Assembly (NCBI GenBank): GCA_900109435.1
Contig: FNZT01000004.1
Coordinates: forward strand, 1 to 38,574
Reading direction: 5' to 3'
DNA length: 38,574 nucleotides
Source: Ruminococcus sp. YRD2003
GTDB lineage: Bacteria; Bacillota; Clostridia; Oscillospirales; Ruminococcaceae
The translations under genes and the position numbers were made by a program. Below the pieces are notes generated by a model. It was given only the letters and a program-made list of their open reading frames with translations, searched no databases and was not told the DNA's origin. Each line of letters begins with the position of its first letter. The first letter of the stretch is position 1. This document shows, one piece after another, positions 16,978 to 25,261 of the stretch.

Positions 16978-17880
16978 TTAATTATTCGGGAACTCCAGCA
17001 GCAGCGTCAGCACATTCTCTTTCGCGGAGGCACTCACCTTTGCGCCCTGCTTTTCCGCGAGCAGCCGCACGATAAACAGTCCCAGTCCTGCCGAGCCTCC
17101 GCTGCGTGAAGCGTCCGCGCGGTAGCTGCGCTCGAACATCAGGCTTGTATCTGGCATTTCTCCCGCCCGCACAGGGTTTGAAAAGGCAACGGCAGTCGAA
17201 TCCTTGCCCGCCGCCACCTCCAGCCTGAAGCTGTCGTGCGCGTACTTGAGGATATTGTTCAGCACATTTCCGAGCATACGCACGAGCATCTGCTCGTCGG
17301 CGCAGATAAACGCGGTCTTTTCGGGAAAAACTATCTGCGGCTCGAGCCCGTGCAGACGTATGGCAGCTTCGCTGTCGGCGAGGAACTGCATAAGTGTTTT
17401 TGTCAGGTTGACCTGTCTCAGCTCGGCGGCAGTATCGTCGCTCTCGAGCACTGACAGCTCAAAAAACGCGTCCGCCATTTCCTTCAGCTTGTCAGCCTTT
17501 TCGCTGCACGTCGCGAGGTATTCGCAGCCGCGCGGCGAGAGGTGCTCGTCCTGCGAGAGAAGCTGCAAATTGCCCTTTATCACGGTCATAGGCGTGCGGA
17601 GGTCGTGAGCGATATCGGACACAGACTGCTTCAGATTGCCCTCTGCGCGGACAGCATCGCGTTTCAGTCTGCGCTGGTCGTCGAGGATATTGTTCACCTC
17701 GGCAGCGAGGGAGTTGAGGCTCGGGTCGAGCAGCGATACCGAGAGCTGTCGGTCATAGGAAGGGTCGAGATTTCGGTGCAAAGCACGGCGCAGCGCTCGC
17801 ATTTGGAGTTTCATCACGGCAATATACGCGGCAAGTCCGACACAGAGAGCGGCAAGTGCGATGAGGACATAAAGCTCCAT
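16978..17880 (-). CDS. Sensor histidine kinase
   Basis: Autophosphorylates and passes the phosphate to the response regulator encoded just upstream. The 300 residues start with a single membrane segment (about 3-23) with almost no outside loop, then a short linker and the dimerisation H-box SDIAHDLRTPMT with H92. The ATPase domain has an N-box around N209 (NVLNNILKYA), an F-box (MFERSYRAD) and a G2 loop (GGSAGLGLFIV). The usual D-x-G-x-G (G1) box is not recognisable. Input may come through the membrane or a partner protein. Its ATG overlaps the regulator's stop by one base (TAATG), so both are coupled. Confidence 0.87.
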   Translation of the reverse strand: MELYVLIALAALCVGLAAYIAVMKLQMRALRRALHRNLDPSYDRQLSVSLLDPSLNSLAAEVNNILDDQRRLKRDAVRAEGNLKQSVSDIAHDLRTPMTVIKGNLQLLSQDEHLSPRGCEYLATCSEKADKLKEMADAFFELSVLESDDTAAELRQVNLTKTLMQFLADSEAAIRLHGLEPQIVFPEKTAFICADEQMLVRMLGNVLNNILKYAHDSFRLEVAAGKDSTAVAFSNPVRAGEMPDTSLMFERSYRADASRSGGSAGLGLFIVRLLAEKQGAKVSASAKENVLTLLLEFPNN

Positions 17881-18560
17881 TACTGCTCTCCCTTCATCTT
17901 GTAGCCGATACCCCAGACAGTCTCGATAAGGTCGCGTCCTGCCGCCTTTTTCAGCTTTGAGCGCAGGTTGCTGACGTGTACGCTGACGGTGTTGTCCTCG
18001 TAGCAGTATTCCTCGTTCCAGACGGATTCATAGAGATTCGCCTTGGAGTAGACCTTCTGCGGGTGCTCCATAAAGAGGAGCAAAAGCTGGAATTCCTTAG
18101 CGGTGAGCGGAATCGGCTTGTCGCCGCAGGAGGCGCGGTTTTCCGCGGGATACAGCGTTATACCGCCAAAGCAGAGAGTGTCGGGGAGCTCTGCTCTGCC
18201 CGTTCTGCGGAGGACGACCTCCATGCGTACGAGCACCTCGTTCAGGTCAAACGGCTTTAGTATGTAGTCGTCGGCGCCGAGGCGGAGAACTTCGAGCCTT
18301 GTTTCGAGCATAGAGCGTGCGGAAATGACGATAACAGGCGTATCGGAGTGCGTGCGGAGCTCCGCGATGAGGCGTTCTCCGCTGATATTCGGGAGCATAA
18401 GGTCCATGAGGATGAGGTCGAAGTGACCGACCGCGAGGAGCTCCGAGGCGGCGAGACCATCGGCAGCCTCGCTGACCGTGCAGCCGTTTTTCTCGAGAAA
18501 ATCGCGGAGGATTCGGCGTATATCGGGTTCATCTTCGATTATAGCAATATTAGCTTTCAA
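17880..18560 (-). CDS. OmpR/PhoB-family response regulator (TTG start)
   Basis: A 226-residue DNA-binding regulator. Receiver domain 1-115: acidic pocket E9/D10, phospho-acceptor D53 in LMDLMLP, conserved lysine in ILKPFD. Winged-helix DNA-binding domain about 130-226, with PLTAKEFQLLLLF and the closing VWGIGYKM. I place the start at the TTG at 18560, because AGGTGATAAC lies directly upstream and KANIAIIEDEP is the standard receiver beginning. Extending the frame to 18617 adds an implausible hydrophobic leader. No target gene is apparent; the upstream region contains repeats. Confidence 0.88.
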   Translation of the reverse strand: MKANIAIIEDEPDIRRILRDFLEKNGCTVSEAADGLAASELLAVGHFDLILMDLMLPNISGERLIAELRTHSDTPVIVISARSMLETRLEVLRLGADDYILKPFDLNEVLVRMEVVLRRTGRAELPDTLCFGGITLYPAENRASCGDKPIPLTAKEFQLLLLFMEHPQKVYSKANLYESVWNEEYCYEDNTVSVHVSNLRSKLKKAAGRDLIETVWGIGYKMKGEQ

Positions 18561-18618
18561 GTTATCACCTGCCTGATGGTTTATACAGATTATTAAAGCA
18601 GAAAAAAATATCAACAAA

Positions 18619-18901
18619 AACCGCCTAAAACGGTTATTAAGGACACATTAATTAATGTCTGCTCAACAATAAAAAAACGGCTTTTCTCTGCTTTTTAAAG
18701 CCGTTTTTTTGTTGTCAAAGTGCAAGAAAGAATTATGATATTGATAATTTTTCTTGCACTTTGTTTTGCCCTTTAGGGCAAAATGAGCTTGACATCAATT
18801 AATGTGACGCGCAAATTCTTTATAATAAAGGGAATTTGCGCTCCCCGAACGAAGTTCGTGGCAATAACCGCCTAAAACGGCTATTAAGGACACATTAATT
18901 A
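18619..18901. repeat. Hairpin cluster flanked by 36-base direct repeats
   Basis: The 36 bases at 18619-18654 (starting AACCGCCTAAAACGG) recur at 18866-18901 with one difference. Between them are five hairpins in a row: AAAAAAACGGCTTT/AAAGCCGTTTTTTT (18671-18710, terminator-like), CAAAGTGCAAGAAA/TTTCTTGCACTTTG (18716-18763), TTTTGCCCT/AGGGCAAAA (18764-18783), GCGCAAATTC/GAATTTGCGC (18809-18841) and CGAAC/GTTCG (18846-18858). No protein is encoded. Confidence 0.75.
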
Positions 18902-19112
18902 TAACATATATCTATGGAAATAGCAACCCGAGCAGAGCTCTCTTCCGTTTTTCCAACCATACTGCGAAAACGTTAATATTTTTAAAAATAGCACAGCAGC
19001 GAACGTACTTGCTGGTTAAATCATTTATTATTTGAAGATAGGTATTATCTGTTCCGAGCGGGCATATAATATAGCAATGAGTTCTCATTAATCTCTGACA
19101 ATTCCCTGTTTT

Positions 19113-19139
19113 TGACGGCAATTTTGCCGTCATTTTTTT
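19113..19139 (+). terminator. Orphan intrinsic terminator
   Basis: TGACGGCAA-TT-TTGCCGTCA followed by seven T residues. There is no protein gene upstream on this strand in the gene-poor stretch, which hints at a short untranslated transcript starting after TATAAT near 19063-19070, but this is inference. Confidence 0.75.
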
Positions 19140-19160
19140 GCTCGGGGGCATAAAGGAACT

Positions 19161-19180
19161 ATTGTTCCACGTGGAACAAT
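19161..19180. promoter_or_regulatory. parS-like perfect palindrome
   Basis: A perfect 20-base palindrome with core TGTTCCACGTGGAACA. The ParB (Spo0J) site consensus of Firmicutes is close to TGTTNCACGTGAAACA, so the core differs at one position beyond the degenerate one. It may be a chromosome-partition site, or the operator of an unrelated repressor. Other CACGTG cores in the window (near 4535, 37030 and 37797) lack the flanking match. Confidence 0.5.
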
Positions 19181-19297
19181 GCTGCTCCTGACCAACTCCT
19201 GCTTTCACTGTTGTGCTCGATTCACATACAAATGTCTGTTGAGTACGAACAACAAGTGAAGCGATTTGGGTACGGCTTCGGCGAAAATGACTACCTG

Positions 19298-19500
19298 CAC
19301 TGCGAGGAGTCACCTCAAACTTTTGTTAAAAAAATATCCCAATAAGGCGTTCCCGAAAAACAAACGACCGCTTTGTTTTCGTGTCGGGAGTACCTTATGG
19401 GACAAAATTTTGACTAAAAGTCTTTGGAAATGGGCTCGGGAGAGCGCCTTTTTTCAGAAAAGGTGTCTCCCGATATACGCCCCGTATAGCGAATGCTTGC
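19298..19500. repeat. Diverged copy of the long palindromic element
   Basis: Shares with the element at 33816-34177 the segment CTGCACTGCGAGGAGTCACC (versus CCGCACTGCGGGGAGTCACC) and the segment CAAAATTTTGACTAAAAGTC followed by TTTGGA. Its central part is an imperfect palindrome (TCCCAATAAGG.. at 19337 to ..CCTTATGGGA at 19402). Open frames across it are a by-product of the repeat. Confidence 0.7.
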
Positions 19501-19525
19501 GGAAAGAGCTATCCGCAGCGCTTTG

Positions 19526-19867
19526 TTATCTCCGAGTTGTCGCGGTTTTGGTGGTGTTTGCTGTTGTTGTGCTTGTGCCGCTCATATCGCCGTCGAGCCC
19601 GTCGATGACGTCGTGTGCGGCATCGCCTGCACCGCCGATGATATCATCAGCAGCTTCCTTTGCTCCGCTGACAACGTCCTCGCCTGCATTTTTCGCGCCG
19701 TCTACTGCATCGTGGGCGTGCTCCTCAACGGTGCTGCCGTCCGTCCTGCCGTAGTCGTAGTGGTCGTAGTAGGACTCGCTCCTGCCGTCGTTACGGTCAG
19801 CTCCGCAGCCTGTGAGCGCGCATACTGACAGTAAAAAAACGGAGCTTATTGCTAAAATCTTTTTCAT
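19526..19867 (-). CDS. Small acidic lipoprotein of unknown function
   Basis: A 113-residue protein with a lipoprotein signal peptide: MKK, hydrophobic core, lipobox LTGC with the cysteine near residue 21. A Tyr/Asp-rich linker follows, and then an acidic amphipathic stretch made of rough 11-residue repeats (GAKNAGEDVVS, GAKEAADDIIG, GAGDAAHDVID). A Thr-rich tail ends in arginines. Membrane-attached outside the cell after diacylglyceryl addition. The ATG at 19867 fits AAAGGA ten bases upstream; an ATG nine bases earlier sits too close to it. No partner is evident. Confidence 0.75.
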   Translation of the reverse strand: MKKILAISSVFLLSVCALTGCGADRNDGRSESYYDHYDYGRTDGSTVEEHAHDAVDGAKNAGEDVVSGAKEAADDIIGGAGDAAHDVIDGLDGDMSGTSTTTANTTKTATTRR

Positions 19868-19894
19868 ACAAATCATATCCTTTTTTTATTTTGA

Positions 19895-20072
19895 TTGTGG
19901 ACTGTCTTTCCACAATACATTTTTATTCTTTACTCGTTTTCCCCTTTTATCCACAGGGTTTTCAACTTTTTTAGACTGTAAAATACTGTATTTTACGTGT
20001 GTTTTAACACTTTCCACAATATTTTCAACAGCTAAAGTGCGGAATCAACCTCTCATTCAACAGTCTGTTGAA
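19895..20072. promoter_or_regulatory. AT-rich intergenic region with three palindromes and a DnaA box
   Basis: Between the lipoprotein start and the feoB end lies an AT-rich stretch with TTGTGGA-n7-TCCACAA (19895-19915), a perfect DnaA box TTATCCACA (19937-19945), GTAAAATAC-T-GTATTTTAC (19978-19996) and TTCAACA-gtc-TGTTGAA (20056-20072), plus several GTTTTCAAC-like words. It must contain the lipoprotein promoter if that gene is not read from feoB. I found no single convincing -35/-10 pair. Confidence 0.55.
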
Positions 20073-20134
20073 AACTTTTTGACAGCTTTAACTCCGTTTT
20101 TAGCACTATATTGCTGTCGGCTGAGCGGCTGTTC

Positions 20135-22183
20135 CTACATCAGCCCGAACAGCGCATTCGCCGCTATACAGAGCAATGCTCCCGCTGCCGTCGGGAGAAC
20201 GATGCTCAGTGCCGTCCAGCGCAGACTGCCCGTCTCCTTGTGTATCGTCATACAGGTCGTCGCACACGGGAAGTGGAACATCGTGAAGATGAGCATACAC
20301 ACCGCTGTACGCATATCCCAGCCGTTCGCCGTCAGCAGCTCGCGAAGCTGCGCTGTATCGCTCATCTCTGTGAGACTGCCGTTCGCAAGGTATGCCATGA
20401 GTATCATCGGGACCACTATCTCGTTCGCGGGGAAGCCAAGCAGAAATGCAAGCAGTATCACGCCGTCGAGCCCCATCAGCTGACCTGCGGGGTCGAGGGC
20501 TCCCGCGGCGAGGGAAAGCAGCGTTTCGCCCGATATACGGACATTTGCCATGAGCCATATCAGCAGCCCGCACGGTGCCGCCGCTGTACACGCTCTGCCA
20601 AGGACGAATATTGTGCGGTCAAGCAGCGAGCGCACCAGCACCTTTCCCACCTGCGGACGGCGGTAAGGCGGGAGCTCGAGTGTGTATGACGAGGGCTCGC
20701 CGCGGAGTATCGTCGCGGAAAGGAGCTTCGACATCAGCAGCGTCATCAGCACGCCGCTCAGCAGTACGAGCCCGAGGGCTCCGCCCTGCAATACGCGGGA
20801 AAAGGCTCCGCCGTATGCTGCGATGAACATCGTGATAACCGCGATTATCGTCGGGAATCTGCCGTTGCAGGGGACGAGACTGTTCGTGAGCACCGCTATC
20901 AGCCTCTCGCGGGGGGAGTCGATTATGCGGCAGCCCGTGACTCCGCACGCGTTGCAGCCCAGTCCCATTGACATCGTTATCGCCTGCTTGCCGCACGCTC
21001 CCGCACACTTGAAGCAGCCGTCAAGATTGAACGCGATTCGCGGCAGATAGCCCATATCCTCCATCAGCGTGAACAGCGGGAAGAATATCGCCATCGGCGG
21101 CAGCATGACCGATATCACCCACGTCAGTGTGCGGTATATCCCCTCGACCAGCACCCCCTCGAGCCAGTCGGGGGCTCCCGCGCGGTGCATCCCCGAGGAC
21201 AGGAGGTCGCCGCCTTTGTCAAATAATCTGCCGAGCAGCTCGGAGGGATAGTTTGCGCCCGCTACGGTCAGCCACATTATCAGCAGAAACAGCACCAGCA
21301 TTACGGGTATTCCCGTGGTGCGGCTGAGGAAAATGCGGTCGAGGAAACGGTCGCGCCTGTTGGGCTCGGCGGAAGCGTATGTGACGACTTCACCTGCGAT
21401 ATCGGCGGCAAGCTGCGAATATGACGCAATGACGCTGTCGGCGATGTGCTCGCCGCTGTAGCCCGCCTCATCCAGCCGCGTTATCAGCTCCGCGAGCCGC
21501 TCGCTGTCCTGTACGCTGACCGCGCCGTGCTTTTCGGCTTCGGCAATAAAGCTGCGGTCGCCCTCCATGAGCCGCAGTGCCGCCGCCCTGTGCGTGCTCC
21601 CGCCCATGAGCTCCGCAAGCCCTGCTGCCGCCTCCTCTATCTCCTGCGGGAGCTTCACGCGTATCGGCTCGGGCGCCGATTCCGACGATGTGACCTCCGC
21701 CACCGCTTCGCACAGCTCGGTCAGTCCGACTCCGCTGCGCGCCGCCGCCGAAACCGCGGGCACGCCGAGCCGCTCCGAGAGCTTTTCCGTATCGACTGTG
21801 ATGCCCTTGCCTGCGGCTTCATCTATGAGATTCACGCAGACTACCGTCCGCGGAATGACCGATATCACCTGCAATACAAGGTTGAGGCTGCGCTCGAGAC
21901 AGGTGGCGTCACAGACCACTATCGCTGCCTCGGCTCCCCCGAAGCAGATGAAATCGCGGGCTGCCTGCTCTTCGGCTGAGCCCGCTCGCAGCGAGTATGT
22001 GCCCGGGATATCCGCAAGCGTATAGCGGCGCCCTGCGTGTGTGTAGCTGCCCTCGGCGCAGGCTACCGTCTTGCCCGCCCAGTTGCCTGTGTGCTGCTTC
22101 GCTCCCGTAAGTGCGTTGAATACCGTGGACTTCCCGACATTGGGATTGCCCGCCAGCGCCACAAGTATGCTCTTTTCTTCCAT
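20135..22183 (-). CDS. feoB: Ferrous iron transport protein B (FeoB)
   Basis: Imports Fe2+ through the cytoplasmic membrane, coupled to a G-protein domain. The 682 residues have the N-terminal GTPase with G1 GNPNVGKST (12-20), the HTGNWAGKTV switch, G3 DIPGT and G4 NLID. Then come a helical spacer (about 165-260) and a membrane domain of about eight segments. The membrane part carries the Cys-containing GLGCNACGVTGCR and VPCNGRFP gate motifs seen in a Clostridia-type subgroup. It is shorter than E. coli FeoB (773) because the C-terminal extension is missing. No feoA is adjacent. The ATG at 22183 is preferred over a GTG at 22192. Its ribosome site lies in a hairpin. Confidence 0.93.
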   Translation of the reverse strand: MEEKSILVALAGNPNVGKSTVFNALTGAKQHTGNWAGKTVACAEGSYTHAGRRYTLADIPGTYSLRAGSAEEQAARDFICFGGAEAAIVVCDATCLERSLNLVLQVISVIPRTVVCVNLIDEAAGKGITVDTEKLSERLGVPAVSAAARSGVGLTELCEAVAEVTSSESAPEPIRVKLPQEIEEAAAGLAELMGGSTHRAAALRLMEGDRSFIAEAEKHGAVSVQDSERLAELITRLDEAGYSGEHIADSVIASYSQLAADIAGEVVTYASAEPNRRDRFLDRIFLSRTTGIPVMLVLFLLIMWLTVAGANYPSELLGRLFDKGGDLLSSGMHRAGAPDWLEGVLVEGIYRTLTWVISVMLPPMAIFFPLFTLMEDMGYLPRIAFNLDGCFKCAGACGKQAITMSMGLGCNACGVTGCRIIDSPRERLIAVLTNSLVPCNGRFPTIIAVITMFIAAYGGAFSRVLQGGALGLVLLSGVLMTLLMSKLLSATILRGEPSSYTLELPPYRRPQVGKVLVRSLLDRTIFVLGRACTAAAPCGLLIWLMANVRISGETLLSLAAGALDPAGQLMGLDGVILLAFLLGFPANEIVVPMILMAYLANGSLTEMSDTAQLRELLTANGWDMRTAVCMLIFTMFHFPCATTCMTIHKETGSLRWTALSIVLPTAAGALLCIAANALFGLM

Positions 22184-22189
22184 AAAGAT

Positions 22190-22225
22190 CACCCCATTCT
22201 CTCAAATATATGAGGGAATGGGGCG
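22190..22225 (-). promoter_or_regulatory. Hairpin that encloses the feoB ribosome site
   Basis: In the RNA sense, CCCCATTC and GAATGGGG pair (22223-22216 with 22199-22192). The stem continues as CTCA/TGAG (across single mismatches) around the loop AUAUUU-like sequence. The 3' arm ends in GGGG, part of the GGGGTGATC ribosome site, so pairing would hide it. A regulatory role is an inference. Confidence 0.55.
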
Positions 22226-22245
22226 GAAAATGACTTTTTAGCCGT

Positions 22246-24498
22246 TTATTCGACGTTTTTCAGGGCTTCGTCCATGGGTATCTTATTTATCCTGCGTTTG
22301 AGGAGCAGAGTTGTGACAAGGTAGGTCGCGATGCCTATCGCCACGGTCTTGACATACGCGGACGCAGGCACGTCGGGGGCAAGCCAGCCAGGATACTCCA
22401 TCATCATCGTGCGCCAGAGCCAGTCGAGCGCTCTGCCTTCGAGCGGTATGCACAGCAGGAACGACGCTATGGTCACTATCGTCGTCGTGCGCAGGTATAT
22501 GCCGCTTATCTCACGCGGCTCGTAGCCGAGTATCTTCGCGACCGATATCGACTGCGCGTTCTTCTCTATCATTACCTTTGAGAGCAGGTATACAACGAGC
22601 ACGATGACCGATATGCCGAGCACTACGAATATTATCATCATATTGCCCATTGAGCGTTTGAGCTGGCGCGAGGTCTTGGTCACCTCGTCTTCGGTTATTT
22701 CCGAGGCAATCAGCTTCTCGTCGATGTCGTCAAGCTCGCTGTTCGAGAAATAGCCCGAGAAGTAGTCCTCGTCATTGCCGAAGGTCTCGTTGAAGAAGCT
22801 GATGTCCATGAATACCACGAGCGACGACGGATAGTCGTATATGCCGCTTATGTCAAAGGTGTACTCCTTGCCGCCGTATTCGTCCTCAAGGGTGATGCTG
22901 TCGCCCTCTTTCAGGCGGTACTTGTCGGCGTATGCGGAGGATATCTCAACAGTGCCGCTGCCTATCTCCGAGTGGAAGTAGCTGCTGTCCTCGATGATGC
23001 CGTAGACGGACACCTCCTCAGAGAAGTCGCCGCGGACTATTTTCAGACTGCCCGCCGCGAATCTTTCGGCTGTTTCGTTTTCGGTCGGCACGGGGGCTTT
23101 GAGTATGTACGTGTGCTGAGCTATCATGCTGTTGATGCTGTCGTCGGCAAACTTGTCAAGAAGCGGCGAGAAAAGCTGGCTGAATACCATTATGACGCTT
23201 GCAAAGAAGATGCCTGTGAATATTGTCAGGTAGCCGCCGATGTTCTGGAAAAGCACACGGAGACGATATCTCGTCATTATCGGTATCTTTGTATTGAGCT
23301 TGAAAGCCTTCCTGCGCTGGTGACGCTTGAGGTCGCGGCGTATGAATCTCAGCGGGGAAAGGCTGAGCTTATACGCGAGCATTATGACGTTTATCGCGAT
23401 GAGTATTATCATCGGGATAACTGTCGTGTCTATGAAGGCGTCGGCATTCCACAGGGTCTTGTAGCTGACAAGACTGTACGAGCCGAGGTACATATTCGAC
23501 ATGAAGTCCTTCAGTATCGTGTATCCGAGGACGTTGCCGACTACGCAGGCTGCAAGCAGTACGATGACGGGGGCGGCAAGATAATGACGTATCATCTCGA
23601 GGCGCGTATAGCCCGAGGCGCGGAGCGTGCCGATGACGTTCGCTTCCTTGGTTATGGTATTGCTCGTCGTTACGGCAAATACAAAGGATATGATGACGAT
23701 GAGCATATCGAGCATGACAAGCATCATTACTCTGTCGTGTCCGATGTCGTCGCCCGAGAATTTTATCGAACTGTTTCGGCAGGTCGGCACAAAATTGCTG
23801 AGCACTGCCTTCTGTGAGAGCGCCTTTGCGAGGTCTTCGCCGCGCTCCTTTGCCTCCTTGCCGAAGTGGTCCTCTGGCGGGTCGTCGTACTTCCACGAGT
23901 ATGAACGGTGTATGTAATTGTCGCTGACCCTGTCAAAGCCCTCGGGTGTAACTACGCTGACGCCGAATTTCTCCGTATCGAACATGAAGTCGGTGACGTT
24001 CTTGTATAGCGCCGAATAATCGGGAAGTGCTATCGTTCCCGTTATCCTGTAGTCCTCGCCGTCGAGCGTTATCGTGTCGCCCTGTTTTATGCCGTTGCTC
24101 TTCATATACAGGCGGTCAAGGGCTATCTCGTCTTTTGCCTCGGGGAGGGCTCCGTCGAGCAGGCAGGGAATGTTGACTTCCTCCCTTATCCTGAACAGGC
24201 GGACGGTGCTGCCGTTGTCGCAGGGCTCGTCTTTGAAGGTGTTGTCGTAGAGGGTGATGCCCTCCTCCTCACAGGCTTCAAGCAGCGCTTCGTCGGGCTT
24301 TTCTGCGAATTCAAGGAAGCCGTCCTCGATGTTGTAGGTCTCGAAGCTCTCGTCGTAGGCGACTTTCAGGCTCGCGTCGGCAATAAAATAGCCCGATGCT
24401 ACGCCGATGAGCGCTACCATGAATATGAATATGACTATGTATTTTCCCGCCTCGGAACGTATCTCGCGCGGGATGCGGCGTTTCAGAGGGTCTCTCAT
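22246..24498 (-). CDS. FtsX-like ABC transporter permease
   Basis: A 750-residue membrane permease of the FtsX/MacB type. One N-terminal membrane segment (about 20-42) is followed by a large extracytoplasmic domain (about 43-255), a block of three to four segments with the conserved FtsX core (about 258-380), a second outside domain (about 450-600), and a last block of segments (about 625-740). This two-FtsX-domain layout matches peptide, lipoprotein or antibiotic exporters rather than importers. It follows the ATPase gene by 14 bases with GGGAGGG before the ATG, so the two form one transporter. Substrate unknown. Confidence 0.85.
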   Translation of the reverse strand: MRDPLKRRIPREIRSEAGKYIVIFIFMVALIGVASGYFIADASLKVAYDESFETYNIEDGFLEFAEKPDEALLEACEEEGITLYDNTFKDEPCDNGSTVRLFRIREEVNIPCLLDGALPEAKDEIALDRLYMKSNGIKQGDTITLDGEDYRITGTIALPDYSALYKNVTDFMFDTEKFGVSVVTPEGFDRVSDNYIHRSYSWKYDDPPEDHFGKEAKERGEDLAKALSQKAVLSNFVPTCRNSSIKFSGDDIGHDRVMMLVMLDMLIVIISFVFAVTTSNTITKEANVIGTLRASGYTRLEMIRHYLAAPVIVLLAACVVGNVLGYTILKDFMSNMYLGSYSLVSYKTLWNADAFIDTTVIPMIILIAINVIMLAYKLSLSPLRFIRRDLKRHQRRKAFKLNTKIPIMTRYRLRVLFQNIGGYLTIFTGIFFASVIMVFSQLFSPLLDKFADDSINSMIAQHTYILKAPVPTENETAERFAAGSLKIVRGDFSEEVSVYGIIEDSSYFHSEIGSGTVEISSAYADKYRLKEGDSITLEDEYGGKEYTFDISGIYDYPSSLVVFMDISFFNETFGNDEDYFSGYFSNSELDDIDEKLIASEITEDEVTKTSRQLKRSMGNMMIIFVVLGISVIVLVVYLLSKVMIEKNAQSISVAKILGYEPREISGIYLRTTTIVTIASFLLCIPLEGRALDWLWRTMMMEYPGWLAPDVPASAYVKTVAIGIATYLVTTLLLKRRINKIPMDEALKNVE

Positions 24499-24512
24499 GT
24501 TTCAGCCCTCCC

Positions 24513-25211
24513 TTACCATTCGAGCTCGTCTGCGGTCTGCTTGTGCTCGTTTTGCTTGTTCGACCTGATGACGCCGTCGCGGAGCTTGACTACCCTGTCT
24601 GCCATGTTCTTTATCGCGTCGTTGTGCGTCACCATTATGACTGTGCTGCCGTACTTCTGATTTACCGTTTCGATAAGCTTCAATATCTCCTTGGAGGTGT
24701 TGTAGTCAAGTGCGCCCGTGGGCTCGTCGCAGAGCAGTATATCGGGATTTTTTACTATGGCTCTGCCTATGGCGGTGCGCTGCTGCTGTCCGCCCGAGAG
24801 CTGGTTCGGGAGCTTGTGGCGGTGCTCGTAGAGACCGAGAGTTTTCAGGATATCGTCTACGTCAAGCGGGTTGTCGCCCAGATATGCGCCGACTTCGATG
24901 TTCTCCTTGATGTTGAGGTTCGGGATAAGATTGTACATCTGGAATATGTAGCCGAGGTGCTTGCGGCGGTAGCGCGTGAGGGCTCTCTCGTTCATGTCTT
25001 CCGTCTTTTCGCCGTTTATGGAGATGTGTCCGCTGTCGGCGCGGTCTATGCCGCCGATGATGTTCAGCAGCGTGGATTTGCCCGAGCCTGACGGTCCGAG
25101 AAGCACGCAGAACTCGCCTTTTTCAAGCTCGAAGGATATCCCTTTGAGTACATCGACGCGGCTCTCGCCCTCGCCGAAGGCTTTTTTGATGTCACAGATT
25201 TCGATAAACAT
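24513..25211 (-). CDS. ABC transporter ATPase (MacB/LolD-like)
   Basis: A 232-residue cytoplasmic ATPase for the adjacent permease. It shows Walker [10 protein letters not shown] (39-47), the Q-loop [10 protein letters not shown], signature LSGGQQQR, Walker [13 protein letters not shown] and the H-loop VTHN; the EPTGALD and FQ-x-YNL motifs are typical of MacB/LolD/BceA-type ATPases. The frame is open further upstream, but AAAGGGATG lies 8 bases before the ATG at 25211 and the promoter lies beyond it, so this is the start. It heads the ATPase-permease-feoB gene string. Confidence 0.88.
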   Translation of the reverse strand: MFIEICDIKKAFGEGESRVDVLKGISFELEKGEFCVLLGPSGSGKSTLLNIIGGIDRADSGHISINGEKTEDMNERALTRYRRKHLGYIFQMYNLIPNLNIKENIEVGAYLGDNPLDVDDILKTLGLYEHRHKLPNQLSGGQQQRTAIGRAIVKNPDILLCDEPTGALDYNTSKEILKLIETVNQKYGSTVIMVTHNDAIKNMADRVVKLRDGVIRSNKQNEHKQTADELEW

Positions 25212-25261
25212 GATGTCATCCCTTTCGTTAGACAAAGCTAACCTACAATCAATAAAATATA

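Noticed and set aside
18912..19313. Minus-strand frame of 133 codons
   Set aside because: It spans the parS-like palindrome, a terminator and repeat DNA; composition and lack of a ribosome site argue against coding.
19266..19754. Plus-strand frame of 162 codons
   Set aside because: It crosses the diverged repeat and then runs antisense through the lipoprotein gene, which has a signal peptide and a ribosome site.
18561..20134. Replication origin
   Set aside because: One DnaA box and a parS-like site are suggestive, but there is no dnaA, dnaN, gyrB or box cluster, and genes on both sides point mainly towards this region rather than away from it.
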